Source: Aliiroseovarius halocynthiae (lineage in GTDB: Bacteria; Pseudomonadota; Alphaproteobacteria; Rhodobacterales; Rhodobacteraceae). Taken from it: a stretch of DNA of 64,000 bases. How positions within the stretch are numbered: position 1 is the stretch's first letter; the number at the start of each line of letters is the position of its first letter. The stretch is from the NCBI RefSeq assembly GCF_007004645.1, contig NZ_ML660022.1, forward strand, positions 108,775-172,774. The letters are read 5' to 3'. Below, one piece after another: positions 34,085 through 42,454 of the stretch. The notes beneath the pieces were generated by a model. That model did no database searches and was not told the DNA's origin. It saw only the letters and a list, made by a program, of their open reading frames with translations. The position numbers and the translations under genes were made by a program.

Positions 34085-36528
34085 ACTTTCACCCTTTCCG
34101 ACTTCGGATCATACATGGGCCTCAGCGATGCCTCGGCCTTTACGCGGGTGCCTGCAACGTCGATCTCGTAGGACGACGCCAAAACATCCGCAGCGGTTTC
34201 GCCTTTGCAGGGTACATAACCCAAGCCCATGGCCGCACCCAGATGGTGACCATATGACCCCGAACTCAGGTAGCCCACGATCTCGCCATCACGAATGACG
34301 GGTTCATTGTGGTAAAGCAGCGGCTCGGGATCGGTTAGCTTGAACTGGACTAGACGGTTTTCCAGCCCGCTTTCTTTCTTGGACTGAACCGCATCGCGAC
34401 CGATGAAGTCCGGCTTGTCGGTTTTGACGGCAAAACCAAGCCCGGCTTCCAACACGTGATCCTCGCAGGTGATGTCATGGCCGAAGTGGCGAAAACCCTT
34501 TTCAATCCGGCAGCTGTCCATCATGTGCATGCCGCAGAGCTTCAGGCCCATCTCCTGCCCTGCCTCATGCAGCGTTTCGAACACATGTCCCGCCATATCG
34601 GCCGAGGCATAGATCTCCCACCCCAGCTCGCCGACATAGGTCACGCGATGGGCGCGGGCCAAACCCATGCCGACCTCAATTTCCTGCGCCGTGCCAAAAG
34701 GGTTGGTGGCGTTGGTGAAATCATTCGGGCTGACCTTTTCCAAGAGCTTTCGCGCATTCGGACCCATCACGGCCAAGACGCCTTCGCCTGCGGTAACGTC
34801 TGTGATCACAACACGGAAATCGCCCACGTGGCGCTGCATCCATGTCTGGTCGGCCAAACGGGTGGCCGCGGGGGTGACAACCAAATACGAGGTCTCGGTC
34901 AGGCGGGTGACGGTCACGTCGGCCTCGATCCCGCCGCGCCGGTTCAGGAATTGAGTATAGACGATCTTGCCGTTGGGCACCGAATAATCTCCGCCGCCCA
35001 CATAGTTCATGAAGGCTTCGGCGTCCGGTCCTTCGACCCTAATCTTGCCGAAAGAGGACATATCGTACATGCCCACATTCTCGCGCACAGCTTTATGTTC
35101 GGCGGCGGCATTGTTGAACCAGTTCGGACGGCCCCATGTGTACTCGTACTCGGCTTTCTGACCTTCATTGGCAAACCAGTTCGCGCGTTCCCAGCCGGCG
35201 AGTTCACCGAACACAGCGCCTTGTTCCTTCAGCTGGTGATGAAATGGGGTCCGGCGCACACCGCGTGCAGTAGCCTTCTGGCGGAACGGGAAGTGGTCGG
35301 CATAGAGAAGACCCAACGTTTCTTTCGAACGTTCATACAAGTAGTGCTTGTTGCCCTGGAACGGCTGCATCCGGCTGATGTCCACATCGCCAAGATCGAA
35401 AGGCTTGTCGCCGTCCTCCATCCATTGGGCGAGCGCCATGCCCGCACCGCCCGCCGACTGAATGCCGATCGAATTGAAGCCCGCAGCGACCCAGACATTG
35501 TCCATCTCGGGCGCAAGACCAAGGTGATAGGCGTCGTCCGGCGTGAAGCTCTCCGGGCCATTAAAGAAAGTGTGGATGCCCGCCTCGGCCAGCATGGGCA
35601 TACGGTTACAGGCGGCTTCAAGGATGGGTTCGAAATGGTCGAAATCTTCGGGCAGTTGATCGAATTCGAACGTGTCGGCGATGCCGTTCATGCCCCACGG
35701 TTTCGCGTTCGGTTCAAAGGCGCCCAGCAGCATCTTACCCGCGTCTTCCTTATAATACGCGCATTCATCTGGTACGCGCAGCACGGGAAGCTGTTGCAGG
35801 CCAGCGATGCCCTCAGTCACGATATAGAAATGCTCGCAAGCGTGCAGCGGCACGTTGACGCCAACCATGCGGCCAACCTCGTGCCCCCACATGCCCGCAC
35901 AATTCACAATCATATCGCAAGCGATATGGCCCTGTTCCTTGCCGTCGTCCGAGGCCCAATCAACGCCCGTCACCTTGCGCCCGTCGCGCTGGATGCCGGT
36001 AACTTTGGTGCGCTCTTTGACGATCGCACCTTTCTGCCGTGCACCTTTGGCCAGTGCCAAAGCGATGTTGGCCGGATCGCCCTGCCCGTCTTTCGGCAGC
36101 CAGACGCCGCCGACCACACCGTCGATGTTCAGATGTTCATAGCGCGACAGGGCTTCTTCGGCGGTGATCTCTTCCACGTCCACACCAAAGGCGCGGGCCA
36201 TGGCGGCTTGGCGGGCAAGCTCTTCCATCCGCTCGGCGGTCAGCGCGACACTGATCGATCCCACGCGCTTGAAGCCCGTCGCAATGCCGGTTTCAGTCTC
36301 TAACTCGCCGTAAAGCTCTTGTGAATACTTCGCCAGCTTCGTCATATTCGCCGTCGCGCGCAGCTGCGCGATCAGTCCGGCGGCATGCCACGTGGTGCCC
36401 GATGTCAGCTGCTTGCGTTCGAGCAGCACCACATCTTTCCAGCCAAGCTTGGTCAGGTGATAGGCGACAGAGCATCCGATAACGCCGCCACCGATGATGA
36501 CAACGCGGGCTTGTGTGGGCAGGGACAT
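34081..36528 (-). CDS. GcvT-family FAD-dependent dehydrogenase 1 (dimethylglycine/sarcosine dehydrogenase-like)
   Basis: 815 residues from ATG 36528, which has AGGAG upstream. N-terminal FAD oxidoreductase of the DAO family (RVVIIGGGVIGCSVAYHL), a middle FAO-type domain, and a C-terminal GcvT aminomethyltransferase domain (GELGWEIYAS, GMHMMDSCRIEKGFRHFGHD, GYLSSGSYGHHLG). Such enzymes oxidise N-methyl groups of dimethylglycine or sarcosine and pass the C1 unit to tetrahydrofolate. A dyad at 36591-36612 may control it. The broken acetyltransferase overlaps it downstream. Substrate choice between dimethylglycine and sarcosine cannot be told. Confidence 0.85.
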   Translation of the reverse strand: MSLPTQARVVIIGGGVIGCSVAYHLTKLGWKDVVLLERKQLTSGTTWHAAGLIAQLRATANMTKLAKYSQELYGELETETGIATGFKRVGSISVALTAERMEELARQAAMARAFGVDVEEITAEEALSRYEHLNIDGVVGGVWLPKDGQGDPANIALALAKGARQKGAIVKERTKVTGIQRDGRKVTGVDWASDDGKEQGHIACDMIVNCAGMWGHEVGRMVGVNVPLHACEHFYIVTEGIAGLQQLPVLRVPDECAYYKEDAGKMLLGAFEPNAKPWGMNGIADTFEFDQLPEDFDHFEPILEAACNRMPMLAEAGIHTFFNGPESFTPDDAYHLGLAPEMDNVWVAAGFNSIGIQSAGGAGMALAQWMEDGDKPFDLGDVDISRMQPFQGNKHYLYERSKETLGLLYADHFPFRQKATARGVRRTPFHHQLKEQGAVFGELAGWERANWFANEGQKAEYEYTWGRPNWFNNAAAEHKAVRENVGMYDMSSFGKIRVEGPDAEAFMNYVGGGDYSVPNGKIVYTQFLNRRGGIEADVTVTRLTETSYLVVTPAATRLADQTWMQRHVGDFRVVITDVTAGEGVLAVMGPNARKLLEKVSPNDFTNATNPFGTAQEIEVGMGLARAHRVTYVGELGWEIYASADMAGHVFETLHEAGQEMGLKLCGMHMMDSCRIEKGFRHFGHDITCEDHVLEAGLGFAVKTDKPDFIGRDAVQSKKESGLENRLVQFKLTDPEPLLYHNEPVIRDGEIVGYLSSGSYGHHLGAAMGLGYVPCKGETAADVLASSYEIDVAGTRVKAEASLRPMYDPKSERVKV

Positions 36529-36590
36529 GGCATCACTCCTTGATGGATTCGACTTGAACGTGGCACGGGGCGGCTTCAGAAAACATCTTG

Positions 36591-36612
36591 TTTCCGCCAA
36601 AATTGACGGAAA
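36591..36612. promoter_or_regulatory. 22-base dyad upstream of GcvT-family gene 1, candidate operator
   Basis: Arms TTTCCG and CGGAAA enclose a central CAA/TTG pair, with only four mismatched positions across 22 bases. It lies 63-84 bases upstream of the start of the GcvT-family gene 1 and immediately after the end of the GlxA-type regulator gene. A site for that regulator is plausible but unproven. Confidence 0.5.
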
Positions 36613-37581
36613 TCAATTATTGTAGATCGGCAAGTTTCCACTCCGACGTAGTGACATCGGGGTCACGCCGAAATGGCGCCGGAACAGGGACGAAAACCCG
36701 TTTGGAAAGCCGCAGGCCAGCCCAACGTCGCGCACGCTCATCGCGGTTTTCAGAAGCAGGGTGTTCGCGTGATTTAAGCGCAGTTCACGATAATAAGCGT
36801 TGGGCGTGGTGTGGAAATGCGCGCGGAAATGACGTTCCAGAGACCTTTCCGAGATGCCCAGAAGCGCGACCAATTCCGAGATGCGAAGCGGTTCTTCCAG
36901 ATTGGCCTGCATCAACTCAACACATTGATCCAGCGCGCGGTTGCCGGTCAGGGAAAGTTCTTTCCCACCAAAGGGTTGCAGCGTCGAGAACGTGCGGATT
37001 TTCTCGTGCAGCATAATGTCGGCAACCGTCGCGACGGACGCCGCAGACAGGTGGCTGCCCAAAAGCGCAAGCACAAGGTCGTGCGTCGATCCCATCCCGG
37101 CAGACGTGATGATCCGCCCATCATCCGCCACCAACGCGTAAGACCCGACACCGGGCGTCCCGCGTTCGTTCAAGACCGCGCGGTTTTCCCAATGAGTAGT
37201 GTGGCTCATCGTCTGTTCCCCGGTTTCGGCAATGTGACGACTTGCGGCTTCGGACAGCAGGATCACGCGGGCACCAGCCCATTGATACGCCTTGATTTCC
37301 TTTTGCAGCGACAGCTCTTTCGCGTCGGGATCCGAATTGCCCAGCACGAAGACATACTGTGCTAGCGGTTTCGGACGGAAAGGTTGGGTTGCGACGTCGA
37401 TCCCGGCGCGGCAACTGACTGTCCCACCGTGGCGCGACAGGTTTTTCCAGCGAAAGACCTGACGGGCGGTGACCCGGTTGGCGATACGCAGAAGTTCAAG
37501 AATGGCAGAGAGTTCGGTCAGGACAAACCCATCCGACATCAGGATATCGACCTGAATTGGCTGTGACATCATGTCTGTCAT
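36613..37581 (-). CDS. GlxA-type AraC-family transcriptional regulator
   Basis: 322 residues. An N-terminal DJ-1/PfpI-like domain (about 8-190) leads to a C-terminal AraC DNA-binding domain with two helix-turn-helices (ISELVALLGISERSLERHFRAHF and VRDVGLACGFPNGFSSLFRRHFGVTPM). Members such as GbdR activate glycine-betaine and dimethylglycine catabolism. It is encoded between two GcvT-type dehydrogenases, so it is the likely activator of both. An ATG at 37572 is an alternative start; the G-rich stretch before 37581 is very close to the first ATG. Confidence 0.9.
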   Translation of the reverse strand: MTDMMSQPIQVDILMSDGFVLTELSAILELLRIANRVTARQVFRWKNLSRHGGTVSCRAGIDVATQPFRPKPLAQYVFVLGNSDPDAKELSLQKEIKAYQWAGARVILLSEAASRHIAETGEQTMSHTTHWENRAVLNERGTPGVGSYALVADDGRIITSAGMGSTHDLVLALLGSHLSAASVATVADIMLHEKIRTFSTLQPFGGKELSLTGNRALDQCVELMQANLEEPLRISELVALLGISERSLERHFRAHFHTTPNAYYRELRLNHANTLLLKTAMSVRDVGLACGFPNGFSSLFRRHFGVTPMSLRRSGNLPIYNN

Positions 37582-37593
37582 CCCCCCATGAAT

Positions 37594-37620
37594 ACCCCGC
37601 GCAGCGATGCCGCACGGGGT
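37594..37620 (-). other. Hairpin after GcvT-family gene 2
   Basis: On the - strand ACCCCGTGC pairs with GCGCGGGGT (9 base pairs, one G-T), lying just after the stop of the second GcvT-family gene and before the GlxA-type gene. No T-tract follows, so it is a weak terminator or an mRNA-end stabiliser. Confidence 0.45.
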
Positions 37621-37629
37621 GATGATGTG

Positions 37630-40077
37630 TTAGGCGCGCAGCCGTTCGTTCGACGGGTCCCAAAGCGGCTGGTCTTCCTGCACCACGGCTTTGAACTTTT
37701 CGCCGTAGATTTCGACTTCAAGCTCGGTGCCGGGGGTCGCCAGTTCGGCGCGGACCATACCCAGCGCGATCGACTTGTTCACGCGATGACCCCACCCGCC
37801 CGAGGTGGTTTCACCCACGATCTGATCCCCCGACCAGATGCAGGACATATAGGGCGCGTCGGCGTCGCCAGCATCGACCGTCAGGGTGACGAACGACTTC
37901 TTAATGCCCTGCTGCATCTCATTCTGGATTGCGGCCTTGCCCGGGAAGTCCTGCGGCTTGTCCAGTTTGACGAAACGGCCAAGCCCACCTTCCAGCAGCG
38001 AGTAATCCGTCGACAGATCACCCTTCCACGCGCGATACCCTTTTTCCAAACGCAGAGAGTTCAGCGCGTACATACCGAACGGCTTGGCGCCGCCCGCGAC
38101 GATGGCGTCGTAGATTGCGGGCATATCTTCATTCAGCGCGTGGACCTCCCAGCCCAGCTCGCCTGCGAAGGACACACGCACCAGATGCGCGGGCTTGCCT
38201 GCCACGGTTGCCGCCTGATGGGTCAACCAGCCTAGGCTCAGGTCTGCGTCCGACAGACCTGCCAGCAGATCACGCGACTTCGGCCCGGTAACGATCAGCG
38301 TGTCACGGGTGGTGGTGACATCCTCGACCGAGACACCTGCAGGCATCGCCTGAACCAGAATATCGCGATCATGCCACTGCGCGGTGGCAGCGGTGATCAT
38401 GACAAAATCATCTTCGCCCAGACGCATGCACGACATCTCGGTCAGGATACGACCGCGGTTGTCGGCGATGTAAACCAGATTGATGCGCCCGATCTTCGGC
38501 AGGCCACCGGTGACCAGACCGCGCAGCGCTTCGGCCGCACCGTCGCCTTTGACGACAAAACGCGAGAAGCCCGGCAGGTCCAGAACGCCGACGCCGTCAC
38601 GTACCGCTTCGCATTCTTCCTTGATGCGTTGCTCCCACGGACCTTGGCGGCCCCAAGTGTGTGTCGCCTCAAGCGAGGTATCGTCGCCGTCTTGCGCAAA
38701 CCAGTTGGCACGTTCCCAACCGTTATAGGCCCCCATGACGCCACCAGCGGCGATCACGCGGTCATGCACAGGCGACAGCTTCTTGTCGCGCGCAGCAGGC
38801 CATTCATGATGGGGGAAGTGCATGGCATATTCGTTGCCATAAACCTCCATCCCCTTCTGATCACAATAATCCTGATCGGTGTAGTCGGTATAGCGGCGCG
38901 GATCGACCGCCCACATGTCCCACTCGGTCCCGCCATCGACGATCCATTCGGCCATAACCTTGCCAGCGCCACCACCTTGGGCAATGCCGAAGGTGAACAC
39001 GCAAGCTTCGAACGCATTCTCAACACCCGGCATCGGACCCATCAGGGGCAGACCGTCCGGGGCATAGGGGATCGGGCCGTTGATCACGCTGGACACGCCC
39101 GAGGTTTCCATAAGCGGCACGCGGGCCATGGCGTCGACGACGATATCCTCGATCCGGTCCAGATCTTCCTGCCACAGCTGGAAGCTGAAATCGTCCGGCA
39201 TGTTGTCTTCGTCACCAATCCAGTGCGCCTTACAGTTCGGCTCGTACGGGCCAAGGTTATAGCCGTGCTTTTCCTGACGCAGATAATACGACACGTCCAC
39301 GTCACGGATCAGAGGCAGCTTGCCACCATGTTCCTTGGACCATGCCTCGATCTCGGGGATCTGTTCGGTCAGCAGATATTGGTGCTCCATCACCATCATC
39401 GGCACGGTGCGTCCACCATAAGGCTTGAACATCTCGCCCACACGTTGGGCATAGTAACCCGCTGCATTGACCACATAGTCACATTCGATATCGCCCTTTT
39501 CAGTATGCACGATCCACGTCTTGTCTTCCTTCTGGGTGACGCCCGTGGCTGGCGTGAAGCGCAGGATTTTCTGACCCATGTCGCGCGCGCCTTTGGCCAG
39601 CGCCTGAGTGACCTGAGCCGGGTCGATATCGCCATCCGACGGATCCCACAGCACGCCCATCAGGTCATGGGTTTCAAGGAAGGGATAACGCTCTTTCGCC
39701 TGCTCGGGCGTCCACATCTCCATCTCGATGCCCTGATAGCGACCCATGGAACAGGCGCGTTCGAACTCCTGCATCCGTGCCTTTGTGTGCGCCAGCCGGA
39801 TCGACCCGGTCTGGTGATAGTTCATCGGATAGTCGACTTCCTCGCCCAGACGCGAATACAGCTCGGTCGAATAGCGCTGCATGTTCATGATCGCCCAGCT
39901 GGTCGAGAATGTCGGCACGTTGCCTGCCGCGTGCCAGGTGGACCCCGCCGTCAGCTCGTTCTTTTCAAGCAGCACACAATCGGTCCAGCCTTTCAGGCCA
40001 AGGTGGTACAGCGTCGAAGCGCCGACAACGCCGCCGCCGATGATGACGACGCGTACTTTGGTTGGGAAGTCGGACAT
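37630..40077 (-). CDS. GcvT-family FAD-dependent dehydrogenase 2
   Basis: Also 815 residues from ATG 40077 (AGGAGAC upstream), the same length as its neighbour and clearly homologous: RVVIIGGGVVGASTLYHLGLKGWTD, GELGWEVHALNEDM, GMYALNSLRLEKGYRAWKGD, ETTSGGWGHRVNKSIALGM. The FAD domain is followed by the FAO-type middle domain and GcvT domain. It probably demethylates another N-methylated substrate (dimethylglycine, sarcosine or a betaine). The upstream LysE-family exporter gene is 17 bases away and probably in the same transcript. Confidence 0.86.
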   Translation of the reverse strand: MSDFPTKVRVVIIGGGVVGASTLYHLGLKGWTDCVLLEKNELTAGSTWHAAGNVPTFSTSWAIMNMQRYSTELYSRLGEEVDYPMNYHQTGSIRLAHTKARMQEFERACSMGRYQGIEMEMWTPEQAKERYPFLETHDLMGVLWDPSDGDIDPAQVTQALAKGARDMGQKILRFTPATGVTQKEDKTWIVHTEKGDIECDYVVNAAGYYAQRVGEMFKPYGGRTVPMMVMEHQYLLTEQIPEIEAWSKEHGGKLPLIRDVDVSYYLRQEKHGYNLGPYEPNCKAHWIGDEDNMPDDFSFQLWQEDLDRIEDIVVDAMARVPLMETSGVSSVINGPIPYAPDGLPLMGPMPGVENAFEACVFTFGIAQGGGAGKVMAEWIVDGGTEWDMWAVDPRRYTDYTDQDYCDQKGMEVYGNEYAMHFPHHEWPAARDKKLSPVHDRVIAAGGVMGAYNGWERANWFAQDGDDTSLEATHTWGRQGPWEQRIKEECEAVRDGVGVLDLPGFSRFVVKGDGAAEALRGLVTGGLPKIGRINLVYIADNRGRILTEMSCMRLGEDDFVMITAATAQWHDRDILVQAMPAGVSVEDVTTTRDTLIVTGPKSRDLLAGLSDADLSLGWLTHQAATVAGKPAHLVRVSFAGELGWEVHALNEDMPAIYDAIVAGGAKPFGMYALNSLRLEKGYRAWKGDLSTDYSLLEGGLGRFVKLDKPQDFPGKAAIQNEMQQGIKKSFVTLTVDAGDADAPYMSCIWSGDQIVGETTSGGWGHRVNKSIALGMVRAELATPGTELEVEIYGEKFKAVVQEDQPLWDPSNERLRA

Positions 40078-40094
40078 TGAAGGTCTCCTGTTGG

Positions 40095-40718
40095 TCAATT
40101 CCAAGCCAGCCGTGCGGCAAGAGTTCCGAAGATCACGGCGGACAGCTTGTTCATGGTGCGTGTGGATTTGCGGACTTTGTCAGCGGCCAAACCGGCGAAG
40201 ATGCCGATCAGCCCGTCAGAGATAAAGCCGCCGATTGCGAAGATGATTCCAAGGATCAGGATCTGCTGCCATTCCGGGCCAATCGCGGGGTCCACGAATT
40301 GCGGCAGGAAAGCGAGGATAAACAGGATTACCTTGGGGTTCAGAAGGTTGGTCAACAGACCGCGGCGAAAGGCACGCCACAAATCTGCGCGCCCCTTGCG
40401 GGTATCTGGCGCACCGCTGGACCGCCAGCTATGCCATGCAAGCCACGCCAAATAGACTGCGCCCGCATAGCGGATAACATCCAGCGCGATGGGGGATGCT
40501 GCAATCAACAGTGCAAGACCTGCAGCCGCAAGGATGACCTGACAGGCCACACCAAGGATCACACCCGCCGTGGCCGCCAACCCTGATTTCGGACCGCCCG
40601 CAATGCCACTGGCAATCACAAACATCATGTCCGCACCGGGGGTGAGATACAGCAGGATCGAGGCCCCGATAAAGGTGGTGATGACCCAAGGGTCCATGGC
40701 CAAAAGCGTCTCTAACAT
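40095..40718 (-). CDS. LysE/RhtB-family exporter
   Basis: 207 residues with about six hydrophobic helices and the family hallmark near the start: ASILLYLTPGADMMFVIASGIAGGPKSG. The second conserved segment FRRGLLTNLLNPKVILFILAFLPQFV is present. Members export amino acids such as lysine, arginine, threonine or homoserine lactones. Located directly between a GFA protein gene and the methylamine dehydrogenase gene. Confidence 0.88.
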   Translation of the reverse strand: MLETLLAMDPWVITTFIGASILLYLTPGADMMFVIASGIAGGPKSGLAATAGVILGVACQVILAAAGLALLIAASPIALDVIRYAGAVYLAWLAWHSWRSSGAPDTRKGRADLWRAFRRGLLTNLLNPKVILFILAFLPQFVDPAIGPEWQQILILGIIFAIGGFISDGLIGIFAGLAADKVRKSTRTMNKLSAVIFGTLAARLAWN

Positions 40719-40721
40719 GGC

Positions 40722-41093
40722 TTAATCCTGTTGCGGAAGACCGTCAGAGATCTGGTAATAGTCACCCTTGTCCGCTGTAAAAATGTGCTTCTCCAGCGTC
40801 AGTCCGGTGGGTCCATCAACCGCCCCCAGCGCGAAGCTGATCAAGTCTTCGTCGTGGGCTTTCCAAAACAGAAAAGAGCCGCACGTGCCACAAAACCCGC
40901 GTTTGGCCACGCCGCTGGCATCAAACCAAGTTACGTCGCCAGAGATCGTCAGCTTGTCCTCAGGCACATGAGCGGACGCCCAGATCCCGCCTGACTGCTT
41001 CTGACATTGGCTGCAGTGGCACATCGAGACCGCCTTCGGCGTTGCGTTTGTGGAAAACGTGATGGCCCCGCACAGGCAGCTTCCGTTCACCAT
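40722..41093 (-). CDS. GFA-family protein (glutathione-dependent formaldehyde-activating-like)
   Basis: 123 residues from ATG 41093; the upstream TTG lacks support. Cys 6 and 8 (SCLCGA), Cys 25/27/30 (MCHCSQCQ) and Cys 68/71 (GFCGTCGS) match the zinc-binding pattern of the GFA/CENP-V fold. Formaldehyde is released by N-demethylation in the neighbouring dehydrogenases, so a link to C1 handling is attractive but unproven; many members have no such activity. Confidence 0.8.
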   Translation of the reverse strand: MVNGSCLCGAITFSTNATPKAVSMCHCSQCQKQSGGIWASAHVPEDKLTISGDVTWFDASGVAKRGFCGTCGSFLFWKAHDEDLISFALGAVDGPTGLTLEKHIFTADKGDYYQISDGLPQQD

Positions 41094-41104
41094 AGTCCTC
41101 TCCT

Positions 41105-41683
41105 TCAATAGACCGGCGGCGCGATCACCCAGATCGCAACGGCAGGTTCGTCATAGGGGTTCGCCCAGTCATAGGTCTCGTGTTTGATGCGGAAACTGTC
41201 GCCCGCCTGCACGGTGAAACTGCGCCCTCCGATGGTCAGGTCCAGCTTGCCCGACACCAAATAGCCGACCTCTTGCGTAGGGCGGCTGGCGGGGGTTTGC
41301 ATCTTGGAATGCGGCTCGAAGGTGGAATGTACCATCTCGAAATCATCGGTCAGGTCGGGGGACAGCAGCTCTTCCTGCAACCCTTCGTGGCTTGCGCCCA
41401 TCGGACGGCGGTTGCCCGCCCGCACGATCCGCCCCTGCTCACCGGCTGGCGAGGATTTGTGCGCGAACAAAAGCGACATGGGCACGCCCAATGCCTGAGC
41501 AATTGCGCGCAGGTCGGAGATTGAGGGGTCGGATTTGTCGCGCTCAACCTGACTGACCCAACCGATGGATCGGCCCAAAGCGTCCGCCAGATCCGAGATC
41601 GTCATGCCGCGCGATTTTCGCAAAGCCCGCAGGTCAGCCCCCAGACTGGTCCGGTGCAAGTGCTGTGGATCGCTGTGTAGCAT
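41105..41683 (-). CDS. XRE-cupin transcriptional regulator
   Basis: 192 residues from ATG 41683, which has GGAGGT upstream. An N-terminal helix-turn-helix (LRALRKSRGMTISDLADALGRSIGWVSQVERDKSDPSISDLRAI) is followed by a cupin sensor (LVSGKLDLTIGGRSFTVQAGDSFRIKHETYDWANPYDEPA). This architecture is typical of amine or amino acid catabolism regulators. It heads the co-directional run toward the GFA, LysE and GcvT genes. A perfect 15-base palindrome upstream is the likely operator. Confidence 0.9.
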   Translation of the reverse strand: MLHSDPQHLHRTSLGADLRALRKSRGMTISDLADALGRSIGWVSQVERDKSDPSISDLRAIAQALGVPMSLLFAHKSSPAGEQGRIVRAGNRRPMGASHEGLQEELLSPDLTDDFEMVHSTFEPHSKMQTPASRPTQEVGYLVSGKLDLTIGGRSFTVQAGDSFRIKHETYDWANPYDEPAVAIWVIAPPVY

Positions 41684-41705
41684 GTGACCTCCGCATGAAT
41701 GTTGT

Positions 41706-41720
41706 CGTGAAATTTTCACG
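41706..41720. promoter_or_regulatory. 15-base palindrome upstream of the XRE-cupin regulator gene
   Basis: CGTGAAA-T-TTTCACG, perfect arms of seven bases, 23 bases upstream of the regulator start. Position and symmetry fit an autoregulatory operator. A run of T follows on the + strand, but no gene lies upstream on that strand to be terminated. Confidence 0.6.
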
Positions 41721-41836
41721 CCTTTTTTCATGCTGGGGCAAAAGGGTGATTCGTCGCAAGCCTGATTACGACGGGGAAATGTCGCGTTCAGGCTTTGAAA
41801 CGGATCGAATTCGCGGGGATCCGGCGATAATTCGGC

Positions 41837-42289
41837 TTAACGCGCAAATGTATCCGACAGGATTTTCGCAAGCGCATCAGCGTCTTCCTGTGTGAAAGCA
41901 GAGGGCTGATCGCTGTCGATATCCAACACTGCGATCAATGCGCCATTGGCATTCCAGACAGGCAAGACGACCTCGGATCGGGTTGAAGATGCACATGCGA
42001 TATGGCCCGGAAACGCGTCAACGTCCCTGACCAACTGCACCTCACCGGTACGGGCCGCTGCGCCACAAACTCCGCGCGAGAACGGGATCTGTAAACAGCC
42101 ATGTCCACCTTGATAGGGTCCGATTTTCAACATCTCGGGCTCGGTCACGCGATAGAAACCTGTCCAGTCGAACCGATCATCGGCGTGGTGCAGCTCGCAG
42201 GTGACGGTGGCCATCAGGGCGACCTCATCCGATTCCCCTTCCGTCAGGGATGCGATAATCTGGGCAGTTTCGGCGTAGTTGATCTTCAT
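41837..42289 (-). CDS. msrC: Free methionine-(R)-sulfoxide reductase
   Basis: 150 residues from ATG 42289 (GGAAGAC upstream). GAF-domain protein with cysteines at 65, 75 and 99 (HGCLQIPF, GVCGAAAR, HIACASS). Spacings of 10 and 24 match the 84/94/118 set of the E. coli enzyme exactly, and the HIACxxxxxSEVVLPV context is conserved. Reduces free methionine-R-sulfoxide using thioredoxin. Transcribed alone, with a terminator for the upstream thiolase gene just before it. Confidence 0.88.
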   Translation of the reverse strand: MKINYAETAQIIASLTEGESDEVALMATVTCELHHADDRFDWTGFYRVTEPEMLKIGPYQGGHGCLQIPFSRGVCGAAARTGEVQLVRDVDAFPGHIACASSTRSEVVLPVWNANGALIAVLDIDSDQPSAFTQEDADALAKILSDTFAR

Positions 42290-42302
42290 AGCGTCTTCCA
42301 AA

Positions 42303-42326
42303 TGAAAAGGGCGCGGAAACCCGCGC
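42303..42326 (-). terminator. Short terminator between thiolase and methionine sulfoxide reductase genes
   Basis: On the - strand GCGCGG pairs with CCGCGC around GTTT, followed by CC and TTTT. It lies about 130 bases after the thiolase stop and just before the msrC start, so it may also act as a leader element of msrC. Confidence 0.5.
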
Positions 42327-42454
42327 TCCAAAAGCATCCGACCTTCAACCTGAAACTTAGTGCGGTGCGAATGTCCCGAGAATGCGAAGCATGGCAGGGT
42401 ATTCGCGCGTCACCTGTAAGGTCGAATGCTTTAATCTAGCAGGTCTGTGTGACC

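Noticed and set aside
34456..36303. A 615-codon open frame opposite the first GcvT-family gene
   Set aside because: Shadow of a confirmed 815-residue enzyme; biased toward His/Arg.
36529..36612. Glycine riboswitch before the GcvT-family gene
   Set aside because: No glycine aptamer pattern is visible; the gap is only 84 bases and contains a simple dyad instead.
38371..40080. A 569-codon open frame opposite the second GcvT-family gene
   Set aside because: Antisense shadow with no domain.
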